From Solidesulfovibrio sp. (GTDB lineage: Bacteria > Desulfobacterota > Desulfovibrionia > Desulfovibrionales > Desulfovibrionaceae): a DNA stretch of 32,941 nt. The position numbers and the translations under genes were made by a program. Under the pieces are notes generated by a model, which was not told the DNA's origin, ran no database searches, and worked only from the letters and a program-made list of their open reading frames with translations. Below, one piece after another: positions 15,457-21,937 of the stretch. The stretch spans positions 1 to 32,941 of the forward strand of contig NZ_JARKOZ010000039.1 in assembly GCF_029978005.1 (NCBI RefSeq), in the 5' to 3' direction. Each line of letters begins with the position of its first letter. The first letter of the stretch is position 1.

Positions 15457-16659
15457 ATGGCTCTTATCCGTATCGACGAGGTGGACGTCAAAGGCAAAAA
15501 GCTCCTGATCCGGGTGGACTACAACGTGCCGCTCAAGGGGGACGTCATCACCGACGACCTGCGTATCCGGGCGAGCCTGCCGACCATCGAGTACGCCCTG
15601 TCCCAGGGCTGTCCCATGATCCTGTGCTCGCACCTCGGCAAGGCCAAGGGCGAGCCCGATCCCAAGTATTCCCTGGCCCCGGCGGCCAAGCGGCTGTCGG
15701 AGCTCCTGGGGCGCGAGGTCAAGATGGCCCCGGACTGCCTGGGCGAGTCCACCAAGGCCATGGCCGCCGCGCTCACGCCCGGCGAGATCCTCCTGCTCGA
15801 GAACCTGCGCTTCCACCCCGGCGAGACCGCCGGCGACATGGATTTCGCCAAGGAAGTCATGTCCATGGCCGAGGTCTACGTCAACGACGCCTTCGGCACG
15901 GCCCACCGGCCCCATGCCTCCATGGTGGCCTTCGCCAAGGTGGCCAAAAAATGCTGCGCCGGTTTCCTGCTCATGAAGGAATGGAAGTTCCTGGGCGAGG
16001 CCGTGGAGTCGCCGGCCCGGCCGTTCGTGGCCGTTTCCGGCGGGGCCAAGGTGTCCTCCAAGCTCGGGGTGCTCAACAACCTTCTGGCCAAGGTCGACGC
16101 CATGGTCATCGGCGGGGCCATGGCCAACACCTTCCTGGCCGCCCAGGGCTACAAGGTCGGCAAGTCCCTCATCGAGCCGGACCTGTTTGACGCCGCCCGG
16201 GGCATCCTCAAGGAGGCGAAGGAACGGGGCGTGGGCTTCTACCTGCCCGTGGACTGCGTCATTTCCCTGGACGCCGGCAAGCCCATCGCCGAGATGCGGC
16301 CCGCCGGCCAGGTGCCGTTTATGGCCGTTCCCGACGAGGCCGTGATCCTCGACATCGGGCCGGTGACTGCCGGGCTTTACGCCCTGGTCATCGAGCCGGC
16401 CAAGACCGTGGTCTGGAACGGCCCCATGGGCGCGTTCGAGAACCCGGCCTTCGCCCAGGGCTCCTACACGGTGGGCCACATCGTGGCCGGGGTGCGGGGG
16501 CTCAGCATCGTCGGCGGCGGCGACACCGACGTGGTGGTGCACCAGGCGGGGTTGGCCGACAAGATGTCGTTCATCTCCACGGGCGGCGGCGCGTCTCTGG
16601 AATTTCTGGAAGGCAAGGAGCTGCCGGCCTTCGCCGCGCTCAAGGAGTGTCAGTCATGA
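15457..16659 (+). CDS. pgk: Phosphoglycerate kinase
   Basis: The protein has 400 residues. It interconverts 1,3-bisphosphoglycerate and ADP with 3-phosphoglycerate and ATP. The start has AAGGAG six bases upstream. Conserved blocks are [98 protein letters not shown] and GGGDT at residues 353-357 (nucleotide-binding). Its TGA overlaps the ATG of tpiA, so the two glycolytic enzymes are translationally coupled. Confidence 0.98.
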   Translation: MALIRIDEVDVKGKKLLIRVDYNVPLKGDVITDDLRIRASLPTIEYALSQGCPMILCSHLGKAKGEPDPKYSLAPAAKRLSELLGREVKMAPDCLGESTKAMAAALTPGEILLLENLRFHPGETAGDMDFAKEVMSMAEVYVNDAFGTAHRPHASMVAFAKVAKKCCAGFLLMKEWKFLGEAVESPARPFVAVSGGAKVSSKLGVLNNLLAKVDAMVIGGAMANTFLAAQGYKVGKSLIEPDLFDAARGILKEAKERGVGFYLPVDCVISLDAGKPIAEMRPAGQVPFMAVPDEAVILDIGPVTAGLYALVIEPAKTVVWNGPMGAFENPAFAQGSYTVGHIVAGVRGLSIVGGGDTDVVVHQAGLADKMSFISTGGGASLEFLEGKELPAFAALKECQS

Positions 16660-17414
16660 AAAAGCTGATGGCCGCCAACTGGAAGATGTACAAGCTGGCC
16701 GGCGAGGCCGGGGACACGGCCGCCGGCCTGCGGGCCAAACTCGACGGCAGGCTGCCGGCCGACCGCGAGGTGCTGGTGATCCCGCCCTTCACGGCCCTCG
16801 GCACGACGCGCCAGGCCCTGGCCGGCGCGGCCGGGTTCTCCCTGGGGGCGCAGAACTTCTATCCGTCCAGGCAGGGGGCGTTCACCGGCGAGATCGCGCC
16901 GGACATGCTCCTGGACGCCGGCTGCCGCTACGCCCTGACCGGCCATTCCGAGCGCCGCCACATCCTCGGCGAGGACGACGCCCTGGTCGGGAAGAAGACG
17001 GCCTTCGGCCTGGCGGCCGGCCTGGCGGTCATCCTGTGCGTGGGCGAGAAAGTGGAGGAGCGCAAGGCCGGCCAAGTGGAGGCGGTGCTGACGCGCCAAC
17101 TCGCCGCCGGCCTGGCCGACGTGCCGGCGGACGTATCCCCCGACGCCCTGGCCGTGGCTTACGAGCCGGTCTGGGCCATCGGCACGGGTTTGACGGCCGG
17201 CCCCAGGGAGGTCGAGGAGGCCCACGCCCTGATGCGGGCCTGGCTCGTCGCGCGTTTCGGGGCGCAAACCGGCGCGGCCGTGCGCATTCTCTACGGCGGC
17301 AGCGTGAAGCCGGGGAACGCCGGGGAGCTTTTGGGGATTGACAATGTGGACGGTGTGCTGGTAGGTGGCGCGAGCCTTGAGGCTGAAAGCTTCTCGGCCA
17401 TTGTGACGGCTTGA
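16656..17414 (+). CDS. tpiA: Triosephosphate isomerase
   Basis: The protein has 252 residues. It interconverts dihydroxyacetone phosphate and glyceraldehyde 3-phosphate. Catalytic residues are in place: N8 and K10 (AANWKMYK), H97 (TGHSERR) and E170 (AYEPVWAIGTG, which runs into loop 6). The phosphate-binding ILYGGSVKPGN and GVLVGGASL blocks close the barrel. I use the ATG that overlaps the pgk stop (ATGA); AAGGAG lies nine bases before it inside pgk. A GTG three codons earlier is possible. Confidence 0.98.
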   Translation: MKKLMAANWKMYKLAGEAGDTAAGLRAKLDGRLPADREVLVIPPFTALGTTRQALAGAAGFSLGAQNFYPSRQGAFTGEIAPDMLLDAGCRYALTGHSERRHILGEDDALVGKKTAFGLAAGLAVILCVGEKVEERKAGQVEAVLTRQLAAGLADVPADVSPDALAVAYEPVWAIGTGLTAGPREVEEAHALMRAWLVARFGAQTGAAVRILYGGSVKPGNAGELLGIDNVDGVLVGGASLEAESFSAIVTA

Positions 17415-17456
17415 TGAACCCGCGGCCATGTCCGTGAAAATAACGGGAAAATTCAG

Positions 17457-17852
17457 TTGACAACGCTCATAATTACTGTACATGTACTCGCCTGCGTCGC
17501 TGTGATCATCCTGGTTCTGCTCCAGTCGGGCAAGGAAGGGATGGGCGTCATCTTCGGCGGCGGCAGCCAGTCGGTGTTCGGCAGCACGGGAGCCGGCGGA
17601 CTGCTGGTCAAGCTGACGGCGCTTTTCGGGGCGATCTTTCTTATCACGTCGCTCGTGTACAACGTGTACTCGGGCTCGCACAAGCGCTCGGCCAAGTCGG
17701 TGATGATCGACGCGAGCGGCGCTCCCATCGCGCCGCCGGCCGGGGTGGTGGCGCCTGAGGCGGTCAAGGACGCGGAACCCAAGAAGGGAGTGACCTTCGA
17801 GGATGTTCCGCCGCTGGCGCCCAAGGCGCCGGGGACCGCTCCCGCGAACTAG
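17457..17852 (+). CDS. secG: Preprotein translocase subunit SecG
   Basis: The protein has 131 residues. It is the small accessory subunit of SecYEG. Two membrane helices (about residues 3-22 and 51-70) flank a loop with GKEGMGVIFGGGSQSVFGS, the SecG signature. The cytoplasmic tail is long and rich in Pro and Ala, which is common in this group. The start codon is TTG: no ATG or GTG exists in frame upstream, and the TTG opens exactly at the first helix (TTLIITVHVLACVAVIIL). The ribosome site (GGGA) is weak, so expression may be modest or coupled to tpiA. tRNA-Leu follows after 9 bases. Confidence 0.93.
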   Translation: MTTLIITVHVLACVAVIILVLLQSGKEGMGVIFGGGSQSVFGSTGAGGLLVKLTALFGAIFLITSLVYNVYSGSHKRSAKSVMIDASGAPIAPPAGVVAPEAVKDAEPKKGVTFEDVPPLAPKAPGTAPAN

Positions 17853-17861
17853 ACGATATTT

Positions 17862-17947
17862 GCCGAAGTGGTGGAACTGGTAGACACGCCATCTTGAGGG
17901 GGTGGTGGGCCATGCCCGTGGGGGTTCGAGTCCCCCCTTCGGCACCA
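17862..17947 (+). tRNA. tRNA-Leu(GAG)
   Basis: This is a class II tRNA of 86 nt with encoded CCA. The acceptor GCCGAAG pairs with CTTCGGC. The anticodon stem CCATC/GGTGG holds the loop TTGAGGG, giving anticodon GAG for CUC and CUU. A long variable arm (GGGCCATGCCC) and the T-arm GGGGGTTCGAGTCCCCC are present. It lies so close to secG that it is probably cut from the same transcript. Its 3' end is the left border of the island that carries the second integrase remnant. Confidence 0.97.
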
Positions 17948-18000
17948 AATCATAGTCCAGGGAGGTCCGATAAGGACCGGAACAACCTGGAAAGATTAGC

Positions 18001-18036
18001 GAAATCGGGCTAGAGATAGTCCGGTTTCGTTTTTTT
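18001..18036 (+). terminator. Intrinsic terminator with GAGA tetraloop after tRNA-Leu
   Basis: GAAATCGG pairs with CCGGTTTC. The stem is continued by G-U, C-G, U-A and A-U to a GAGA loop, and GTTTTTTT follows. It is homologous to the terminator after tmRNA at 1404-1439, with compensating changes in the stem (AAT versus AGC on the left arm, matching changes on the right). Confidence 0.87.
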
Positions 18037-18043
18037 ACGTCCG

Positions 18044-18066
18044 TTGACATCCGGTATTTGACCGGA
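18044..18066 (+). promoter_or_regulatory. Candidate integrase promoter and CCGGATA repeats
   Basis: A perfect TTGACA is followed by TAGCAA after 17 bases; the same TTGACA is kept in the copy beside tmRNA. Around it, CCGGATA(G/T) recurs in both copies and within the start of the integrase. These could be arm-type sites for the integrase. The -10 is poor. Confidence 0.35.
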
Positions 18067-18157
18067 TAGCAAACCGGATAGGCAAGGAAGTGGCGGTCAG
18101 GGAGGCCGGATATCTGACGGCGAACGCCCGCCACGCCTACATCCGGAGGTTATCCGC

Positions 18158-18657
18158 ATGGCCTTGACCGATGTCGCCGTAGGAACGCCAAGCCTGGTCC
18201 CAAAACCATCCGCCTCAAGGATGAGCGCGGCCTTCATCTGGAAATTAGCCCCAAGGGCGGCAAGTGGTGGCGGCTGCGCTACTGGATATCCGGTCGGGAG
18301 CGGCTCATTTCTTTGGGCACCTATCCGGATATCTCCCTCAAGGATGCCCGGGAGCGCCGCGACGAAGCCCGCAAGCTCATCGCAAACGGCATAGACCCAG
18401 GCAAAGCACGGCAGGATGAAAAGGCTGCTGCCGAGGCGCAGGCTGCCGAAGACGCGAATACCTTCGAAGTCGTGGCCCGAGATTGGCACGCCAAGCAGGT
18501 AAAGGCCTGGAGCGAAGGGCACGCCGCCAAGGTCTTGGCCCGGATGGAGCAGCACCTTTTCCCCGCCTTTGGTCATCTCCCCATCACAACCCTTCGCGCC
18601 CCGGCGATCCTTCCCACACTTCGGGAGATCGAAGCGAAAGGGCATAATGAGACGGCC
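18158..18657 (+). pseudogene. Tyrosine integrase remnant at tRNA-Leu, N-terminal part
   Basis: From ATG at 18158 with GGAGG upstream, the sequence encodes the start of a P4-type integrase. One base is missing about 24 bases after the start (GCCGTAGGAACG where the frame needs GCCGTAAGGAACG). Corrected, it reads NAKPGPKTIRLKDERGLHLE, then WWRLRYWISGRERLISLGTY and PDISLKDARERRDEARKLIA, then TFEVVARDWHAKQVKAWSEG and FPAFGHLPITTL. It stops being integrase after HNETA, where a KilA-N sequence takes over, so the catalytic domain is lost. It is closely similar to the remnant beside tmRNA, including about 200 bases of upstream DNA. The rest of the island no longer has an integrase of its own in this window. 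Confidence 0.85.
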
Positions 18658-18881
18658 AGCCTGACGGATCTGTGGAAAGCGGCTGGAGGCACACAGGGGA
18701 AGTCGTCGAAATATTGGCGAGAGCTCGAGTCAACACAGGAGTTTGTGAAGACTCTTTCGAAAAAAGAAAGGGTCGGGAAATCCGACCTTTTCAAAGCGGT
18801 CATGGGGCGCACGGGAGGCACCTACGCGCATTGGCAAATCGCCCTGGCTACGCCAAGTGGCTGTCTCTATCTGGATGAACG
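18658..18881 (+). pseudogene. KilA-N domain fragment fused in frame to the integrase remnant
   Basis: Directly after the integrase part the frame reads SLTDLWKAAGGTQGKSSKYW, then ESTQEFVKTLSKKERVGKSD and AVMGRTGGTYAHWQIALA. This is a KilA-N DNA-binding domain of phage antirepressor-like proteins. The next expected residues (YAKWLS) appear only after a one-base shift, and that frame ends soon after, so the domain is truncated. A chimeric frame from 18313 to 18903 (196 residues) remains open, with a TTG start and no good ribosome site. The fusion is best explained by a deletion between an integrase gene and a phage gene. Confidence 0.8.
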
Positions 18882-18895
18882 GACTGGAATCGTTC

Positions 18896-18920
18896 AAAGG
18901 TAGCGAATCGCTACTTTTGT
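18896..18920 (+). terminator. Intrinsic terminator after the KilA-N fragment
   Basis: GTAGCG and CGCTAC are separated by AAT, flanked by AAAG and TTTTG. The 17-of-18-base direct repeat GACTGGAATCGTTCAAAG lies on each side of it (18882-18899 and 18937-18954). Confidence 0.6.
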
Positions 18921-19003
18921 ATTGGCACACGCAAGCGACTGGAATTGTTCAAAGACGTTCAGAAGACGGTTTTGGAAATGGCGTCAACCATGCCGACAGG
19001 GCA

Positions 19004-19174
19004 TCACCACTTCGTCTTATCGAATAGGCCGCGCTTGGAAAGTTCCTGGGACTTGTATTTGTCGAAGTCGAAACGACCTGGGACGGTCGCGCCATCATTG
19101 CTATTGGCAGCTACTGCGAAGATGGCCACCATAGCGATGAGGACCACGGCAAGGCCGATAAAAATCCATTCCAT
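19004..19174 (-). CDS. Small single-span membrane protein, unknown
   Basis: This is a 56-residue frame: one membrane helix (WIFIGLAVVLIAMVAIFAVA) followed by a charged tail with KYKSQELSKRGLFDKTKW. GAGG lies three bases before the ATG, which is tight. An in-frame GTG nine codons upstream is an alternative. It is on the same strand as the nuclease operon but more than 300 bases downstream of it. The hydrophobic-then-charged layout argues for a real gene, but there is no family evidence. Confidence 0.45.
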   Translation of the reverse strand: MEWIFIGLAVVLIAMVAIFAVAANSNDGATVPGRFDFDKYKSQELSKRGLFDKTKW

Positions 19175-19501
19175 GATCCTCAATAACAGGGGCCAGGGCA
19201 CAAGTCATTAAGCAAGATTGCTGAGGCTCGTAGCGCCCTCACACTGCGGCCAAGCGGCTTGGCCTGGCAACGTCCATGGGCAGGGTTTCGTCGTTTCTGT
19301 GGACGGATATGGCATGTGGGCAGGCCGGGTCAGGGTGTGCTTTGAAAACACGGCTTTCATCGGGCTCAAATCTGAGCCGGTCGGCACGGACCTCGACGCC
19401 CGCAATTCTGCGTTGGTTGCCCGGCAGGGTGGGGACGCCGCAATTCTGCGGAGTCAGACACCGGAATAACGCCATAACGCCCATCCTGCCGACCAAGACG
19501 G
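19175..19501. other. Island stretch with no supported gene
   Basis: Open frames exist on both strands, the longest on the minus strand with MALFRCLTPQNCGVPTLPGN. None has both a ribosome site and a motif I can name. It is probably decayed island DNA. Confidence 0.4.
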
Positions 19502-19917
19502 CTATTCGACCAGGGTCGTCAGCAGCTCGCCAGCGGATCGGTAGATGGCCTGACACGAGCATTCGATCATGGCGTTGGCCAGGGATGTCGGGGTGTCACC
19601 AGCTTGGCGGAAGTCGGTACGAAGGCCGATTATTGGGAGGCCCCGGGCTAGGCGTAGCCAATCTCCCAGGCCGTGCCGTCGTCCACCTGTGTGCCGTCCA
19701 GCAACGCGACAACGTGTGTGGCGGCGTGAATCGCATCGCGGCAGCCCTCGAAAATGTACTGCTTGGCCCTGGGACCGAGCATGGCAAGATGGTCTGCCTC
19801 GAATAAGTCGCCTGGCCAAGTCACGGTTGTATCGGGAATCTGACGCAGGCGGTCACGGAGGGTTGAGAGGTAGGTCTGGTCTGCGTGGCTAAAGAGAGGG
19901 CCGGCGAGGTAGATGCG
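19502..19917 (-). pseudogene. Nucleoside 2-deoxyribosyltransferase, frameshifted
   Basis: Read across one frameshift, this is a complete nucleoside deoxyribosyltransferase-like protein of about 140 residues. It begins RIYLAGPLFSHADQTYLSTL and GDLFEADHLAML. It continues with HVVALLDGTQVDDGTAWEIG and, in another frame, ARGLPIIGLRTDFRQAGDTP and NAMIECSCQAIYRSAGELL. GPLF, D-G-DDGTAWEIG and the C-terminal NxMIE stretch are the family blocks; the enzyme swaps the base on deoxynucleosides, with Glu as nucleophile. A base is missing near 19649, turning TAC of GYAYARG into a TAG stop. The codon before RIYLAG is TAG rather than ATG, so the start is lost as well. It lies 7 bases after the PLD nuclease gene. 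Confidence 0.8.
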
Positions 19918-19924
19918 CTAAGGT

Positions 19925-20443
19925 TCAGTATTCCTCCGAGTGCTGCCGGTGCTGCTCCCAATTCTCCATGTAGAGCTTAGCCAGGCCAGCGTCCCGGATG
20001 ATCAGCAGGTTCTCGCCGTTCTTCTCTTGTGCCGCCTTCGTGAAATTGAAGCTCCCCGTCACAACCGTCTGCCCATCGATTACCATCACCTTGTTGTGGG
20101 CAATGGCATGGGCTGCATCGATATAGACCGGGACGCCCTCGTTTCTCAGGAAAGTTGCTCCAGTGTATGTCTCCTTCCGCTGGCTCTTGTCCAAAATCAC
20201 CTCGACCTTCACCCCGCGCCGGGCCGCATCCACCAGAGCCTTAGCGATGGGGGCGCTCGTGAAGCTGTAGGCCTGGACGTAGACAGCTCTCCCGAACTTG
20301 CCCGATGGCGTCAACGATGGCCTGCTGTGCGCCACCTTTGGGGCTGAAATAGACACTGACCGGGGTTCCTTCAGGGTCAGGTCGAAGGCATAGGCCCCTG
20401 AACAGACAAGAAGCAGACAGAACGTGATTACAAGCTTTCTCAC
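19925..20443 (-). CDS. Secreted PLD-family endonuclease (Nuc-like), scrambled segment
   Basis: The protein has 172 residues. The signal peptide MRKLVITFCLLLVCSGAYA is followed by one phospholipase D domain. The HKD motif is complete: H116, K118, D123, then G130, S131 and N133 (HNKVMVIDGQTVVTGSFNFT). This is the layout of the Nuc endonuclease of IncN plasmids, which cuts DNA without metal and works as a dimer. Residues about 28-50 look wrong. In another frame the same DNA (20294-20362) encodes SVYFSPKGGAQQAIVDAIGQ, the conserved segment expected there. Two opposite indels therefore cancel and keep the gene open. Downstream of the scrambled part, VYVQAYSFTSAPIAKALVDA is normal. Activity is uncertain. 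Confidence 0.85.
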   Translation of the reverse strand: MRKLVITFCLLLVCSGAYAFDLTLKEPRSVSISAPKVAHSRPSLTPSGKFGRAVYVQAYSFTSAPIAKALVDAARRGVKVEVILDKSQRKETYTGATFLRNEGVPVYIDAAHAIAHNKVMVIDGQTVVTGSFNFTKAAQEKNGENLLIIRDAGLAKLYMENWEQHRQHSEEY

Positions 20444-20451
20444 TATTCCGT

Positions 20452-20733
20452 CTAGAATTTATATGTGCCAGCGTTGGGCATCACACCACCACCAACTCCA
20501 TCCTTGTTATTCCCCAAAGTCTGATCCAACATAGGTTTGAGGCCCCCGAGCCCCTTATCTTCATCTCCCGGCTTGTTACTGCTGTAGTTGAGACGTGGAG
20601 AAGATTTATACTCCGACTTTTTTGACTGTTGAGCATTGCCATTGTTTTGGCTGGTGCCGCTTGGTAAGTCTTCGGCAAACGAGATGCTCGCCAAGAGAAG
20701 GGAACAGGTAACAACCAACACAAAACTCCGCAT
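20452..20733 (-). CDS. Small secreted protein, unknown
   Basis: The protein has 93 residues. The ATG at 20733 has AGGAGG five bases upstream. A clear signal peptide (RSFVLVVTCSLLLASISFAE) is followed by a low-complexity mature part rich in Ser, Asn, Gly and Lys (SGTSQNNGNAQQSKKSEY, GLGGLKPMLDQTLGNNKDG). There are no cysteines after cleavage and no known motif. It lies between the helix-hairpin-helix fragment (13-base gap) and the nuclease (8-base gap), so it is part of their operon and may act with them outside the cytoplasm. Confidence 0.72.
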   Translation of the reverse strand: MRSFVLVVTCSLLLASISFAEDLPSGTSQNNGNAQQSKKSEYKSSPRLNYSSNKPGDEDKGLGGLKPMLDQTLGNNKDGVGGGVMPNAGTYKF

Positions 20734-20746
20734 ACAACCTCCTGTC

Positions 20747-21063
20747 CTATACCATGCCAGCCAAGGCGAGAACGGGAGCAAGCTCGTAGCCCGCCCCGCT
20801 TGCTCGGCTTGTCTGCTTTTGCTTGGCTATGACCTTGTCTTTGATCTTGTCGTAGGTCGCGCCTGGGATAATTTTTCGGGACACAAGCTGGTCCTTCTTG
20901 GCATAGGGACGTCCTTCAATGATCTTTTTAGAGTAAGCGTCACCGATGCCGGGCAACGACTTAAGCTGATCTTCCGTCGCAGAGTTTGGTCAATAAGTTC
21001 GGCCTTGGCGGCAGAGGCTTCGACTTTCACCGGTGTGGCTGCGTTCGGAATGACGTAGCACAT
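20747..21063 (-). pseudogene. ComEA-like helix-hairpin-helix protein, frameshifted and N-truncated
   Basis: The first frame gives [16 protein letters not shown]. After a base missing in GACCAAACTC (about 20985-20991), the other frame gives [20 protein letters not shown] and then [20 protein letters not shown]. This is the helix-hairpin-helix DNA-binding domain (LNSATxxxLxxLPGIGxxxAxxIxxxR) of ComEA-type proteins. The signal peptide expected before it is missing: the start now falls at MCYVIPNA, seven bases after the stop of the AT-rich EamA gene. The AT-rich block therefore seems to have replaced the 5' end. Confidence 0.78.
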
Positions 21064-21069
21064 CTGAAA

Positions 21070-21495
21070 TCACTTTCTCACTAAAATCAACCCGACAACA
21101 CAAAATATAATTCCGACGAAGTTTATTTTTGAAAAACTTTCTTTATATATCAACAAGCCTACCGGAATAAGAAATATCGCTACTGAAATATTTGACAAAA
21201 CAGAAGCAATACTAATATCCCACCCCGATCTATAAGCCAATAAAAATCCAACCTCGAGACCTACTATTGCAAAACCTAATGCAATACTTGGCCAAAGTGA
21301 ATACTTCAAGTGCTCTGATATAGAAAAATTTGAATTACAAAACGGGAGTAGGACAAGAGAAAAGACGATTGCCGTTATATAAGTTACTATCAACGAGACG
21401 AATGGATTGAATTGTTGCGGTATAGATTTTTGAAAAATATGATAAAGTACATTTGATAGAACCACTATTACAATTGATATATAATATGACCCCAT
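21070..21495 (-). CDS. Half-size EamA/DMT-superfamily transporter
   Basis: The protein has 141 residues with about five membrane helices, a single EamA unit instead of the usual two, so it should work as a dimer. The ATG has GGAGG five bases upstream. The start YYISIVIVVLSNVLYHIFQK and the end GLLIYKESFSKINFVGIIFC plus VVGLILVRK carry the DMT pattern (Lys-Glu after the helix, then a closing Gly-rich helix). Base composition is low in GC (17 of 60 bases between 21121 and 21180) and unlike the core, so it is foreign. It is divergent from an ArgP-like regulator, as exporters commonly are from their LysR regulators, suggesting efflux of a basic amino acid or related metabolite (inference). Confidence 0.82.
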   Translation of the reverse strand: MGSYYISIVIVVLSNVLYHIFQKSIPQQFNPFVSLIVTYITAIVFSLVLLPFCNSNFSISEHLKYSLWPSIALGFAIVGLEVGFLLAYRSGWDISIASVLSNISVAIFLIPVGLLIYKESFSKINFVGIIFCVVGLILVRK

Positions 21496-21937
21496 AGGAC
21501 CTCCGTCATACGAGTAGATTAAAATTTCAAAATTTTGAACAAATACTCAAAAGTACTAAAAGAATAATGTGCACAAACTTCAATACCACAATGTATAATC
21601 GGCATAGACTTAAACAGCTATTAATGAAAGAGCTTTTATTTTATTATCTGCACCCCATGCAAGCGACGAGAGAAAACTATTGAATTTGTTAACTCTTCGC
21701 GTTACAGTCGAGGCCAGCGGCATTTTGTCATATTGTTAACTATATGCCCGACATATAAAACTTCGTTTAGCTCTTCAATGTACATTGTTTTTGTAAAATA
21801 TCAGTGCAATTTGCCCAGAGCAGTCACCGACTTTCATCATTCTGCCAGAACAACATTCTTTTGCGTCACTGTAGCCAGTGGCCGGAAAAGTTGTCATAAG
21901 TAAAATTTATAACATTTTTACTACATAAGGATGGCTT
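21496..21937. promoter_or_regulatory. AT-rich divergent control region of the EamA and LysR genes
   Basis: These are 442 bases without a gene. A perfect 14-bp palindrome TTCAAAATTTTGAA lies at 21526-21539, 31-44 bases before the EamA start, where an operator or activator site would fit. Further inside, GTTAACTCTTCGCG and GTTAACTATATG and several A/T tracts are seen. The region is longer than needed for two promoters and may contain decayed DNA. AAGGATG precedes the LysR ATG. Confidence 0.45.

Noticed and set aside
19239-19562. Minus-strand frame with MALFRCLTPQNCGVPTLPGN
   Set aside because: No ribosome site, no family likeness, and it overlaps the end of the deoxyribosyltransferase remnant; left as unassigned island DNA.
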